Assembly: GCF_000002995.4 (NCBI RefSeq)
Contig: NW_025062479.1
Span: 19,464,721 to 19,528,720 of the forward strand
Length of the DNA: 64,000 bases
Direction: 5' to 3'
Source: Brugia malayi
Taxonomy: Eukaryota; Nematoda; Chromadorea; Rhabditida; Onchocercidae
A model generated the notes under the pieces. That model did not search any database. It saw only the letters and a list, made by a program, of their open reading frames with translations, and was not told the origin of the DNA. The stretch's first letter is position 1. Every line of letters begins with the position of its first letter. Shown here piece by piece: positions 12,766 through 24,743 of this stretch. The position numbers were made by a program, and so were the translations under genes.

Positions 12766-15700
12766 ATGAATATCGATTCCACAAAGGTACATTTTTCTTT
12801 GTTTTTTAGATTTGTTAAGAATCCTACTTTAAATGTATGTGCCACATTAGCTGGAGTATACATATAGATTAATATTTAAGGATATTGCCGCTGAGGGAGA
12901 TGTAGGAATAAATGAAACGGATAGGAACAGAAGAAAAAATGAAGACATGGCGAAAGACAGCGATGAGGATGAACTGGATGATGATGAATTTGAAGTGGAT
13001 CGCATCCTGAATGTTGCTGCAATAGATGGAGAAGTGAAATACCAGGTATCGGTTAAACTTTGCTTTTCTTGAATTCGGTTAAATCGGTTTTGAAATTTCA
13101 ATTCACAATAAATAATATGATTTCGACGATAGCATCGGTTTCATCTTCATTGTCTTTTTTTCAACTAGCTTTTTTTTAAGATACGATGGAAGGGTTATGG
13201 ATCAGATGAGGACTCTTGGGAACCTGAGTGGAACTTGGAAACAGCACGAATAATCCTTGATGAATACATTGCGACTCATCAAGAGGAGGTGAAGAAGGCT
13301 CAAAATTCAGTCTCGACTCAGAAAAAGCTAAGAAAGCGATGTGGAAGACAAATGAAACTACAAAATAAAGTAAACTGTTTGATAGTAAAACAGAGAAGTA
13401 TATTTTATCACCGCTATCGCTTTTGAATTCCTTGTTAAATTTAAGAAAACTTGGATATTAAGATTCTGCATCCACTTGCATTCTTCCTACCTAATCAATT
13501 GTTCATTAAGATAGAATAACTTGTTGAAGTATGTGATGTGCTACTAGTTTCAAGTGGTATTTATTACAGGGAAATAAGAAATTAAGACAAAGTTCTAGCT
13601 CGGAATACTCAGAAACCAGTAAGACACTGAGTGTTCGGAGTAGGAGAAAGGTGAAAATGGAGTATGGTGATAATATTAGGAACAGGAATAACAGTGACAG
13701 TGATGAGGATTATGAAGAAGTTTTTAAGAAGCGAGAAAGGTAATTTTAATAATCGATCCACTTTTGCGAGGCAAAAAATTTTGTTTTTTAAAGAGCAGAA
13801 TTTCTTTTTTCTTTTTTAGGGAACGAAAGAAAAAAAAATAAGCAAAATTTTATTCGTTACCTCAGATAAATTTGCATTCTGGCTGTAATTTTATCCATAA
13901 ATTTCTACAACTGATTACAAGAAACTTCTCATTTCATGCATAATTTCAGTAGATATCGAACAGGACATACTAAATTGGAAAGAACTAAAATTGTATCCCT
14001 GTCAAAGGATAAACAAGAGAAACCACTAACCAAGGTCTGTATTTTCCGAACATATATATTTAAATTGTCACTTTATCAAGTGGGATAATATCTCAATAAA
14101 TTCCTGTTTTGTTTAAGTCTGTTTGCAACTAAAGCTGAAGCTGAAATACAACATCGCAAGATTTCATATGTGCTAGAAGAATTTTTTCGCTCCAATTTAT
14201 TTTTAATTATGAAAAGTTAAAAACTGGAAAATACCAATGATCCTCAAATTTTAGAATTTATCTCCAAAAAAGGCCAAAAATGCTTGGCTTTATGATGATG
14301 TCGAAGACGCAGATTCCGACGTTTCAGAGGGCAGTGGAAGAGTAAGAAAAAGCGGTCTGTTTATTTGCGAGTGTGTAATTCATTAATAAGTGGTTCTTGG
14401 CTTTCTCATATTTTATCTGTTATGTTTATGATTTCAATTAAGGAAATTCAGATATTAAAAAATAACATTTTTTTTTTTTTCAATTGGAAAGCTTTTTATT
14501 TTTCTTCACTGATCTTTTTAAATCCAAAATTACCCTTTTTAGATGTTTTACTAGGTAAGAAAAAAGAGAATAATCATTTGAAAGAAAAGGGTGCTATGGA
14601 AAAAAAGAACGTGTCAATGGCAGCGGCTGAAAAGCAGTGTGAAAGTCATTTGAATGAAAAAGTCATGATTTTGATGAACCACAAGAAACAAAAAGGGAAG
14701 GGAGAGACTCCTACAAAGGTAACCATGATGTGAAAAGATCTATTGTCTAGAGGACTTTGTTTAATTTTCCATTGTGTCTTTTGTTCTTATTAGTACTAAA
14801 TCGTATTATGTTAATTATCATTTATATTTCTCTGATGGGTCTATTCTTTAAGATATTTATATGATGATAGCTTATTACCTATAAGAGCTTTGATAAAAAC
14901 GTGACCATCTTAACTATGTTCTGTAATATTTAATATATTCAGTGTTGTTTTCAGGATGATGTATTGGAAGAAGGTATGTGAAAAAGATCAATGTTCAATA
15001 AGTTTATTTTTTTGCTTAATTCTAGACACAATTTTATTAAATAGAATGCCAGTTCCTGTTAAAACTGTAGTTTTTTTTTATTTTTAATTTCTGTCGCAAG
15101 CAACTGAAAAATTAGAATCACCAGTCATTTTACTCATTTCAGTTAATTCATCTAGTGATTTGTCATTTCATTTTTCTTCAGTTTTGGAGTCATTTTCATA
15201 TTGCAATATATTTACATTGCATTCTGTTAGAAATTAGTTTAGTTTTTACGATTAATTAGGAAGAATATTACTAGCGATCTGCGCAATAGTAATAATATGT
15301 TAATGTTTTAGATTACGAACCAAAAGTGGAATTTATTGGTATCGTTCAGTGTCAAGGTGGTGCAGTTAAGGTAGTCTATACAAAAAAAGATGAGACGAGG
15401 GCACATGTTGTATCCGTGAGAGGTAAATTTGTCAAAGTTCACTACATTTATTATGAATTTCATGTAGATTATCAGATACTTTTCCAACTAACAACAAAAA
15501 TTCCACTTATCAGCATGACTGTATAATGCTGCTTGGAAATGTGTGAAATCCGTTTACTTGCGAATAATTCACGTTTGTTTCAATTTATTGTAAATAGTAT
15601 TATACAGTTACATTGGTCGAGTAGCAGCTGTGTGTTAATGAACTTAAAAGATGTTACACTTTTTTATGATATTAAGTTTAGTTTACTTCAAAGTTTTAGG

Positions 15701-15905
15701 ACACTGATATTATAACTGTCTAAAAACCGATTTGAACATGTCTAGCAGTTCACATTTCACAGGAATACATGAGTAGAATGCATAAATGCACTGCTTATCT
15801 TGTGCTTGTTTTGTTTCAGAGGCTTTCGAAATTGATGGCTTTGGCTTGCTGCAATATTTTATTAGCCGATGCGAATTTGGTGAGCCAAAAGATAGTAACG
15901 TATAA
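12766..15905 (+). CDS. HP1-like protein: chromodomain, long hinge, chromoshadow-like domain
   Basis: Ten exons join in phase to give about 373 aa: 12766-12786, 12881-13045, 13181-13369, 13570-13739, 13950-14034, 14255-14354, 14543-14718, 14955-14973, 15312-15422 and 15820-15905. Chromodomains read methylated histone H3 lysines. Residues about 44-95 are a chromodomain with FEVDRIL, RWKGYGSDEDSWEPEWNL and an ILDEYI helix; the aromatic cage is F44, W65 and Y68. Phe at the first cage position is the MPP8/CDY form rather than the Tyr of HP1. Residues about 310-365 (EPKVEFIGIVQ to LLQYFISRCEF) align with a chromoshadow domain, which mediates HP1 dimers, though less strongly. The roughly 215-residue hinge is highly charged, with acidic patches (SDSDEDYEE, DVEDADSD) and basic runs. 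HP1 proteins are usually near 200 aa, so this one is long. Exon 8 is only 19 bases. Likely nuclear and heterochromatic. Confidence 0.85.
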
Positions 15906-15926
15906 TGACGTTGTTTTAAACTGCTG

Positions 15927-16317
15927 GTAAGTTTAATCTTTTGTAAAATATGTATATTCAGTGACATCATTTCCACTTTTGCTGCTAACAGTTTTTAATA
16001 GCATTATTTTTAGGATTTTCCTTAAGAAATGAAAAAGCACTCTTTTTCTACTGATATTATACCCAGGCGCATCTCGATGCAAAATAGCTTTTCCTTTTTC
16101 GATTTTTCTTACCCTCAATTTTTAAGCGAATCTCATAGCAGTTGAAGTCTAGTTTCCAGTTTTTTCATTTAGAGTCAATTTAGAGTGTTTCTATTTTCAT
16201 AATTGAGGGCGTTGCAGTAGTTAACCGCTTATATATTTTAATATTAAGATCCACACTCAGTTCTACTGATTATTTTTTATTTTAAACCTGTTTTATCACA
16301 TTTGCTCTATTTTGCAG
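15927..16317 (+). other. Possible intron in the 3' UTR of the HP1-like gene
   Basis: A strong donor (CTGCTG then GTAAGT) lies 21 bases after the stop codon, and a strong TTTTGCAG acceptor ends at 16317. The piece after it, from 16318, stays open for a few dozen codons but does not join the gene in a useful frame. This is most simply a spliced 3' UTR; an alternative last exon is possible. Confidence 0.4.
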
Positions 16318-19300
16318 CAGCAGTTATGAACTGTCTAATCCACTTCTTCCTCAAAGAGCAAAGTTGGCAAAACTGCAAGTGCATTTGACTTACATACACT
16401 TTTGCTATACATGTTTTATTCGTTAAATGGTTTTCTTCAAATTTTTAATCCTAAACTCACTGAACTAAAAATTTGCTTGATTAATGAGAACAACTTTGAG
16501 TTAATGGAAACATTTAAAAGATCTCTCGTTGTGAATGTAATTAATTGTTGCTAGTTTTCCTTGTTGTATGTTAAAGTGAAATAATATTTATTTTATTAGT
16601 CTTAGTGGTACTTTGCTTTTTTCTGGAAGGTCATTGAAGATTGCAAAACGGAGAACGCATTCAACATTATACACAATTATACAAACTTAACATGCATGTG
16701 CCCAGCAAATTGCCATGCGCACCTCCTTAAAAGTCCTTGTAATCCATATCATAGCATCCAATCCCGAAAAGTAACAGAAATTCTTAATCTACTTGCTTCC
16801 AATTCACCACGATTTTTTTTCGACTGTGACATTTTCTAAATTTCGATTTTCCCTATTTAGAAATATTATCTATACTCCTTATTAGGCTGTCATTTTTAAT
16901 TTCTGTTAATCGTTTTTGTGCTTGCTTATTTAGTTTTGTTTTTTTTTTATCCTTCAAATTTTATTGTTGGTTCAGAAATTGTTGTGCATTTCGTAAACAC
17001 AATAAATTTCACATGTAATCTTTGATGATATACGAATAAATCTTTGAGTTCATTACCGAAAAGTTAGTTTCTGAATACACTGATTAGTTTATTCTACATA
17101 CACACATTCAGATTTCTAAACCAGTCTGCTGCACTTTTGTAACGTAAATGTAGTCATCAGCTGCTAAAGGCCTTTTCAATCTACTTCGAATAGGCATCTA
17201 TCAATTTGTCCAGCCTAATCTAAAAATGCTTTCTTTTTATGGCGTAAAAAATTCAGTTTCGTAACGGATAGGGATAACAAAAACAAGTTTTGGGGAAATA
17301 ATTACTAGTTCTTCTACAAATAGCCAATCCTTCTCCACTAGTGGTGTAATTTTGGAAATATTGGACCTAAGCTGAAATTAAAATATATTTACAGTGGGGT
17401 GGGGAAAGAATCTACTTTTCCATATTTTTTCTGCAAAAAGGTGGTATAAAGCTTTAATCATTATGCTTAATCTCATCCATCATCACGAAGGTCTGAGCCG
17501 AAAGATCAAATATGCACTTCAATATTTCCTTTTGCGGAACAAGGATGATTGCTTCTGAAGATCAGACGAGCAACGATTTTTCAGTTCTCCGAACCGCTTC
17601 AGACCTTCGCAGCATATTCATTTTGGAACTCTCTTTAGTTCACTTAAAAAGCTGAATTCACGATTACTTTCTAAGTTTCTTCAATTAACTACTCACATAT
17701 TAGTGTCAGTGAAAATTAAGCATGGAATGAAGCTCGAAATATTTGGAAAATAGCCCCAGCTTACTTTATCAATACAACATTTTTTTTTTGTTATTTTGAG
17801 GAATTAACTGCTGCTCATCTTTTCCTGTTTACGATTTTCCGGTTGTAACCTAACGCAGGAATGCAAGGATTAGTTATATGCTATTCTGTTTTCCGTGGAT
17901 CATAGGTTTTGTCAGTCAGAAAGATGGCTTCCAGTGATTTTTGTTTTGTTCTTTTAAGATATTTGGTCTTAATCCTTATTTCCTAATAGGGCTTCACACT
18001 ATACATAAATGCTTCCTTAGTTCAAAGGCTCTTTAAATCCTGAAGTTTAATTAAAAAGTAGTCAGCAAAGTGATTTCTTTCTAATGTTATCGTCATATGC
18101 TCTTAAAGAAACAAACTGTGCAAAAAAGTATTGGGATGGGAGATTATTTAGGACATCTCCATCTCAGGTCTTGTCTAATTATTAAGTCAATGCGATATTT
18201 CCGCTTTTATAATGACATATCGATGGTCAAGAAAACGAAGAGTTTCATTAATTAGCTTTTTTGCGATTCATGATTCAACTGAGTTCACTTTTGCATGACT
18301 AGGAAAATTAATAGAATAACTTAGTTTTAATAATAATATTACTTGTAAAATTTGTCATAAGGTAAGTATTACAAACTATACTATTAATGTCTGTGTTTAT
18401 TTGTAAAATAAAAATTGGAATTAACAATTGCCTTAGTATTTATTGGTTATTTTAAATTCAGAGGAGTTTAATAACTGAATGCTGCCAGTTTTAGTGTAAT
18501 TGAAGAAGTAAAATGGATTTCATTTGGTGCTAGTTGCTACTAATAGAGAAAATAACGGCGGATTGGTTTTCACCTGCTTATTTCAGATTTTAGAAAGTTT
18601 ATAAGGTTCGAACTAGTTAGTATACTTCAATTTCAATTGCAAATTTGCTCACACTAAATATGTAAACCCTCTTTTCCACGCTGATACTAAAATATTTCGC
18701 AGAGTTTTACAAATAAAAAGCACAAATGGAAAAATGAAAGGAAAAAATCGAAATTTAAAATTACTAGGAACTAAGGAACAATGTGTAATAATTGCTCCCA
18801 ATTACTCTTCCAATGATGTAGTTCATAATAGCAAAATAGCTAAACGTAGAGAACACTTACTTAACTTTTATCGAATAACTTCCATAATCAAAAGCAAACT
18901 TCTAGGTGCGATGAAAAATTGGTATTATCGGAAGGATATAAAAAAAAAATCAATGAAGCATCTTTAAATCTTTCGATAATCAGAAGTTGCCTATAGAAAA
19001 ATGTCTTAAAATTGAATAAACAGCATGATATTTCACATATTAATTTCAATCTCGCTTGTACGCTATTTATTGGAAACAACTGAAAATTAAAACAGTGTTT
19101 AAAATCTTCGAAAAACTCGATAAGTCCTATATTTTACTTCAAAAACAAACAGGTCAGTCACAAAATGCATTTATGTCAACGTGACCAGATGCTTGTCGAA
19201 AACAAAATGTTTTGTTTTAAATAATTTTAATTAGCTCCTAATGATTTGTATAGGTCAATTTCTATTTAAAAAGCAATTTTCTCATGATTATGCATAAGTT

Positions 19301-20159
19301 TAAAGAGGATGAAAATTTGTTCTAGATAGTTAAATTTCATTTAATATTACGTGTAATGTTATCTGCTCAGTGATTCGCAATAATTTCCTTAATTTATCCT
19401 GTTATGTTTATTTTGGAAAATCCTCAAATTTTGTTTATGGTTGAAATGCTGTGCATTCATGTGGCACAAAATTCAGTCCAGTGAATACCGTTGTTCAGGA
19501 AAATTTCCATTTTCCAAGCAGTTGCGGAAGCTACAGATTAGGTTTTCATTTTTACCGAGAAAGCATGATTTAATGAATTAAAAATTAGGAACATCATAAC
19601 ATACTGCTAATTCCAAGAACAAAACCACTTAAAAAAGTTAACAAAATTTAAGAGACTTTTTTAAGTAAAATATTGATATCACATATTTAATAAAAACGTC
19701 ATATTGATAATGACTTAGTGTTAATCTCCATTTTTTTTTAGAATTTAATACATCACGGTTGGACTTCATTGAGCACTGTAAAGAAATTTTCTTTCTTTTT
19801 TTTTTAACCAGTTGTAATTGAAAGCAGCTCACTTTTTAGGTAAAAAAGGACTTAAGTGTAAATTAAGCCAAAATTAGCCATCTTAGGAAATTTTGACAGT
19901 GGCATCGTAATCAGTGAATCAGTGCTATTTCTATGTCTAATTAGTTGCTTTTAAATCTTTTCAGCATGTTGGCATTATAGCTTCCTTTGTTTCCCTGCTT
20001 ATTCACAATTGATTGATTTATTTCAACTTATTTCGGTAAGCAAGTAAACAAAAATCCTAATGCGCAACCATTACTGTCACGATCCGATACCTGCAATTAA
20101 TTAAATTTTTTTGGTAATTCATGGGATGGGATTCCTATTAATCTTTCATGCCGCCGTTT
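16318..20159. other. Convergent intergenic region
   Basis: About 3.8 kb of AT-rich DNA between the ends of the HP1-like and secreted-protein genes. I see no conserved exon. Random-looking open frames at 18734-18967 and 19638-19832 have no splice support or family signal. A short inverted repeat (GAAGGTCTGA and its complement) sits near 17488 and 17594. Confidence 0.55.
20125..20159 (+). repeat. Direct repeat, copy 1 (partner at 21242-21276)
   Basis: A 35-base segment containing TTCCTATTAATCTTTCATG recurs at 21242-21276 with two mismatches. This copy abuts the stop codon of the secreted-protein gene; the other lies inside its intron 5. The two are in the same orientation, so a piece of the gene's 3' end was probably duplicated. 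Confidence 0.8.
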
Positions 20160-23100
20160 TTAAATGAATGTGAAATTAATTTTAATCATTGAACTAACCA
20201 CATATGTACAACGACATCTGCCATCGGCTGAAATGCCAGGCTGTTCCAAAACACATGTTTTGTCGGTAACTGGTGAAGGTCGACCATCGTTTTTAGGTGT
20301 TAGTACTTTGCAGTTGAATGTTGGGCCTAAAAATACAATCATTCTTCACAATTTTTCATCGCTGAACTGACAACAAGCGTTATATCAAAGTGAAAAAATG
20401 TTACAGCACTTATAGACCACACATTATTTTCTCAGATACAGTTTATAAATTATTTGTATGAGTTGTATCGATTAACGAATGCTTTTCTATTTTGAGATCG
20501 AAGCAGACTTTAATCTTTTTTATAATAGTCAATAATCAAAATGAAATAAACTGAAATAGTTCAAACCTAAGTATGGGCCACTGCCGGTGTGTATTACTAA
20601 CGGTTTAGCTAACACATGTGACTGAATAGATCGAATAACAGTATTACTGTTGATGTTTCTTTTACTGTTGAACTGTTTCACCAGCTTAGATCCTATAACT
20701 GCTCCATCCAAAGGTGAATGAGGTCTGGATAAACGTCGTGTAAAACCGTCCAGCCTATACATATACAAATATTTTAGATTTTTATTTCATTTTTTATTTA
20801 CAATAATTTGCATACAAAATAAGTTTTAAAAAGCTGAAAAATTATGCAATTAAAATTAAAAATTCTAACAGGGATAATAATTTGTTTCCCAAAATAAAAG
20901 GAAGACGAATGAGAAATGTATGATTATAAGTGGATTATGATGGATAATTAATTGTATTCAAAAACTTGCAAAGAAAAGTAAATAAGCATATTTAAGAAGT
21001 TTTCTAAAAGTGAACAATACAGGGATGTTATCACACTTCATTATCACAATCCTAATCAATTCTTTAATCACACTTTTTGTTATGCTGTTGAAAAAACTTA
21101 TCCACTATGCATTTAGAGGCCAAAAGTTTCGAATAGTTTTAAGCGGTTAGAACTACAATAAAAAAAATTTAAAAACCGATATACAATCTCTTGTCCTATT
21201 TAGTTATCATTTTGCTCGTTTTTACCGTACTTTCATGATACGATGGAATTCCTATTAATCTTTCATGCTGCCGTTTCTATATTGGATTAACAATATGTGG
21301 AAATTTATTTCATTTTTCAAGTTATGCATCTCTTATATTCAACAAACTTTTTTTTACATCGAAAATATTATTATTGCCATTATTATCACATTTTTTATTA
21401 TCACTATTATTATCATTATTATCACTATTATTATTATCACTATTATTATCATCATTATCACTATTATTATTATCATCATTATCTTTATTATCACTTATTA
21501 TCATTACTATTATTATCAATTATTACTAATTATTACTTGTAGTCCAAAAACTTTGTTATTATTAATATTGAAACCGAGTAAATTTATAGCGCAATGTAGT
21601 TATTAAAAAGAAAAGAAATGAAAAAAATACTACGTGGAAATTTCAATTTTACAACAAAAGTAGGAAGTCAAATGCCAAAAGATGATTTGACTAAACCTTA
21701 GTTGTACCTTTCACTTACTATTCACATTACATTACTGACAAAATAACACATTTTTTCAGGAATAAGTCAATAAGGCAAAAATTGGCTCATTTTTCTAAAA
21801 TAATGTCACTGTTTATTGTTATTGTTGTTGTTACGGTTAATTCAGATTATGAAATGAATGTATTTGCTAGCCTCGGCTCATCTCTCTCTTGCTATTCTCA
21901 ACAATATTATTGACAATGCTAACTAATTGGTTGGTAATGCTAATTAATCAACAATATTAATTGATAATGACTGCTAATTGATAATTGTAGGCCTAATAAT
22001 CGTCAGCAAAAGCCGAGATGACTACCCAATATTCAGCTGTCGTTGTTGCTGTCGTTGCCGTTGCTCATGTTGTTGCTGTTGCAAGAAAGCTCGAGATCTA
22101 ATGGTAGTAGTAGTGGTTCGTGTTGTTGTCGTCCATGTGGTACCTCGACGAGTCGTCAACCTGAAATTATTTAAGCCTTATTTACGTTGTTTACGTCATG
22201 CCATCTACAAACATAATATCTATAATTTCAGTAACTGGTCGGGCTAAATATTTCACTAAAATTTATAAGTTCAATTAAATTTCGCATATAAATATCAATT
22301 ATTCACTTAAATTAAACCAGAAAATTAAACTGAAACTTTTGTTTTGTAACAAAGTCAGGATGCAGTGTTATTTTATAGTTTAAGATTCTTAAATATTTGC
22401 TTCTAACTACTGAGTGAATAATAGATAAATAGTATTCGTGGTGAAAAGACGTAAATGAGGACGTTACAGCAGAAGTAGTACATTAGCACTGTCATGTAGA
22501 AAAGCTAGTAACTTATAAAATACAAGTCTCCAAGTTCATTGCTAACTCACCTAGCGCATCGCATATTGCTCCACAGATTAGGAAATGATTGTTGTTATTA
22601 TCATTATGACTATGACTATCTGTGATTACTCATAGTTTTCGTTATACGGTGGTAGTTTTAAGTACCAAAATTTAAAGTACCGCGCAACAACATTTAAAGT
22701 ATGCCAAATTATTCGGGCAAAATATTGGATAAACAATTGTCAGCAATGCGTGATAATTATTTTATCCCATTTTCAATTATGCAAAAAAAGCTGAATGAAA
22801 CATAAATAATGTAAAGCACAATAAAAATAAACAAGACTAATTGACTAATCCAGTTTATCTTTTTTTTCTGTTATCAAATGATGATAACTTTATGAATTTT
22901 TTAATCATATTGTAAAGTTTTTATCCAAAACGTTAAATTTTCATCACAAATTTTATAAAACATTTAAATTTTTGGACAATTTCAAAAAAGGTAGTTACCT
23001 TTGGCTGACTGGCCTAACAATCAGTGTCGTAGGCATTTGCAGGCGAGATCGTTGGAAACCACCGGAAGATTTAGCAGAAAATGGCTTGTAAGGTTCAATA

Positions 23101-24743
23101 TATTTTTGTTTTGGTGGAGGTGTTGACCAACCTGGTATTCTACGAGTAATAATTGGTACCTGAAAGCTATTTGTTTATTAGCTTTACTAATCCATTCATT
23201 ACTGTATCGATTTACCATGTCGTTAATAAATAATTAATTAAATAATTCCGCCAATTCACTCAGGTAATTGGTATCATATATTGTGAGAAACATACGCTTG
23301 TTCGTCCAGCATTTTTCCCGTTTTTATGTAGAATAAATGTTGGCAGATAAGGTACTAATTCATCGTATACGTCATTTCTATCGGCCAACTTTTTGAAATC
23401 GTCTTCGAAATTATAATCAAATGATTTCGGATTACTAAACTGTGTCTCGTCGAGCAGCTTATTTTCTGTAATTTGAATTATTTAAAAAAATGGTAAGCAA
23501 TTACAATATTCTTAGTATTACAAACTGCTTTCTTTTAGTCCCACTTTTCCTTAACTTTGACTGCATCTTAAGACTGGAAAAAAACAAAAGAGAGAGTGAG
23601 AGAGAGAGAAGGAGAAACAAAGCCTTATACGTTATTTAATTATTCCTCATATTAACTGCTTTCTTTAGTTTTGGGTAGGAAATCGAATAATGACGTCCAA
23701 AATAAAAAAGTCCAAGTAATAAAATTCAAAAGTAAGATCCAAGTCTTGGTCCAAAAAGCAGCGAGTAATGTCACGAAATGAATAATGTTTACGAGTACTG
23801 TTGCTTTTTATGACTTTCCAAATGGTCGATTTGGACTTAAAAAAAGTAACAGATGAGAGAGCAGAAAAGAGAAGAGAAAAAGTTTTTCTATCAGTTCATT
23901 GCGAGGTCATGAACTCTAAATTGAAAAGGTTGGAAAGACAAAAACGAAAGCTAAGTGATTTCTACTATGTCGTTTCAGTTTATTAAACGTATAAGTCTTT
24001 TAAAGGCAAAATATGGCAATTATTTTCAAGCCAAAATACGGTTGATAGGAAAATTTCCATTGATATTATCCAAGAATTGAAATTTGCCAAAAAATTCTGA
24101 GTGATTTTCAAATAAAAGCTTACTGATAAGTCAGTGCTGTCATTTTTTGCAAAAATTTTATGGATTATTCTGCAGAAGTTCATTTCAATAGTTGGATTTC
24201 GTTATTCAGGAAAATATGCAAAGGAAATAGGAAATTCTCGTTCGAATCAGAAATTTATCGAGGTGACCATTTGGAACCACGGATTTAATATTCAGTGACA
24301 AGCTAGATAAAGAGAAAAAAGGAAAAAGTGAATATGTCGTTTTATGTATTTCTATGTAACGTACGTGGGACCACTGATATCTTTACACGTGTGATTCAGA
24401 AATCCTGCAATTGTATTTTACAGTGCGACCCAAATATGTTTTATAAATTTGTTTAAACAAGCAGCATCTGATGGAATAGCCACCAAAATTCAACTCAAAT
24501 TAAATTTTGTGAAAATTAAAAATTTTCATACATTCGAAATTAATATTTAAAGGGAATCAGTGGATATACTCACTGATTCTACCTGCATACAAACACATCA
24601 ATGAATCATTAATAAAGCTTACGTATTCGATAGATTTGACCTTCCACTTTCGAAGCTGTTGTAATGAATAAAATAAAAAGTGCTACAAGTGAATGAGGTG
24701 CTAGTGATCTGCAGTGTTGCTTCCACGAAGTTACATTTTGCAT
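20160..24743 (-). CDS. Secreted nematode protein of unknown function
   Basis: Six exons join in phase to give about 313 aa: 24623-24743, 23296-23465, 22999-23159, 22026-22160, 20567-20754 and 20160-20326. The first exon encodes a clear signal peptide: a hydrophobic core LVALFILFITTA with likely cleavage near KVEG. There is no later membrane segment, so it should be secreted. Exon 2 is acidic (NFEDDFKKLADR). Exon 3 is Pro-rich and basic (TRRIPGWSTPPPKQKY). Exon 4 is low-complexity, first Thr-rich and then Gln-rich. Because it is 135 bases and flanked by matching phases, it could be skipped without a frame change. The last exon carries four cysteines, including the pair in GRCRC. I do not recognise the family. 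A cuticle, pharyngeal or host-interface role is possible but unproven. Confidence 0.7.
21367..21531. repeat. Interrupted ATT/ATC trinucleotide array
   Basis: About 165 bases of imperfect TTA/ATC triplets inside an intron of the secreted-protein gene. On the minus strand it reads as Asn/Asp/Ser-rich sequence and on the plus strand as Ile/Thr or Tyr/His. It has no flanking splice sites that fit the gene, so it is best called a microsatellite. Confidence 0.8.
22026..22090 (-). repeat. CAA/CAG-rich tract coding polyglutamine-like sequence
   Basis: The 3' half of exon 4 of the secreted-protein gene is built of CAA, CAG, CGA and CGG codons and encodes Gln/Arg-rich sequence. It is the only low-complexity stretch of the window that sits in a phase-compatible exon. 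Confidence 0.6.

Noticed and set aside
18600..18620. GGTTCGAAC tRNA B-box-like sequence
   Set aside because: No A box, acceptor stem or anticodon arm can be folded around it. A similar GTTCGAATC near 24241 also fails.
21265..21606. 113-codon Ile/Thr-rich frame, and an Asn/Asp-rich frame on the other strand
   Set aside because: Both arise from the ATT/ATC triplet array; no splice phase fits the surrounding gene.
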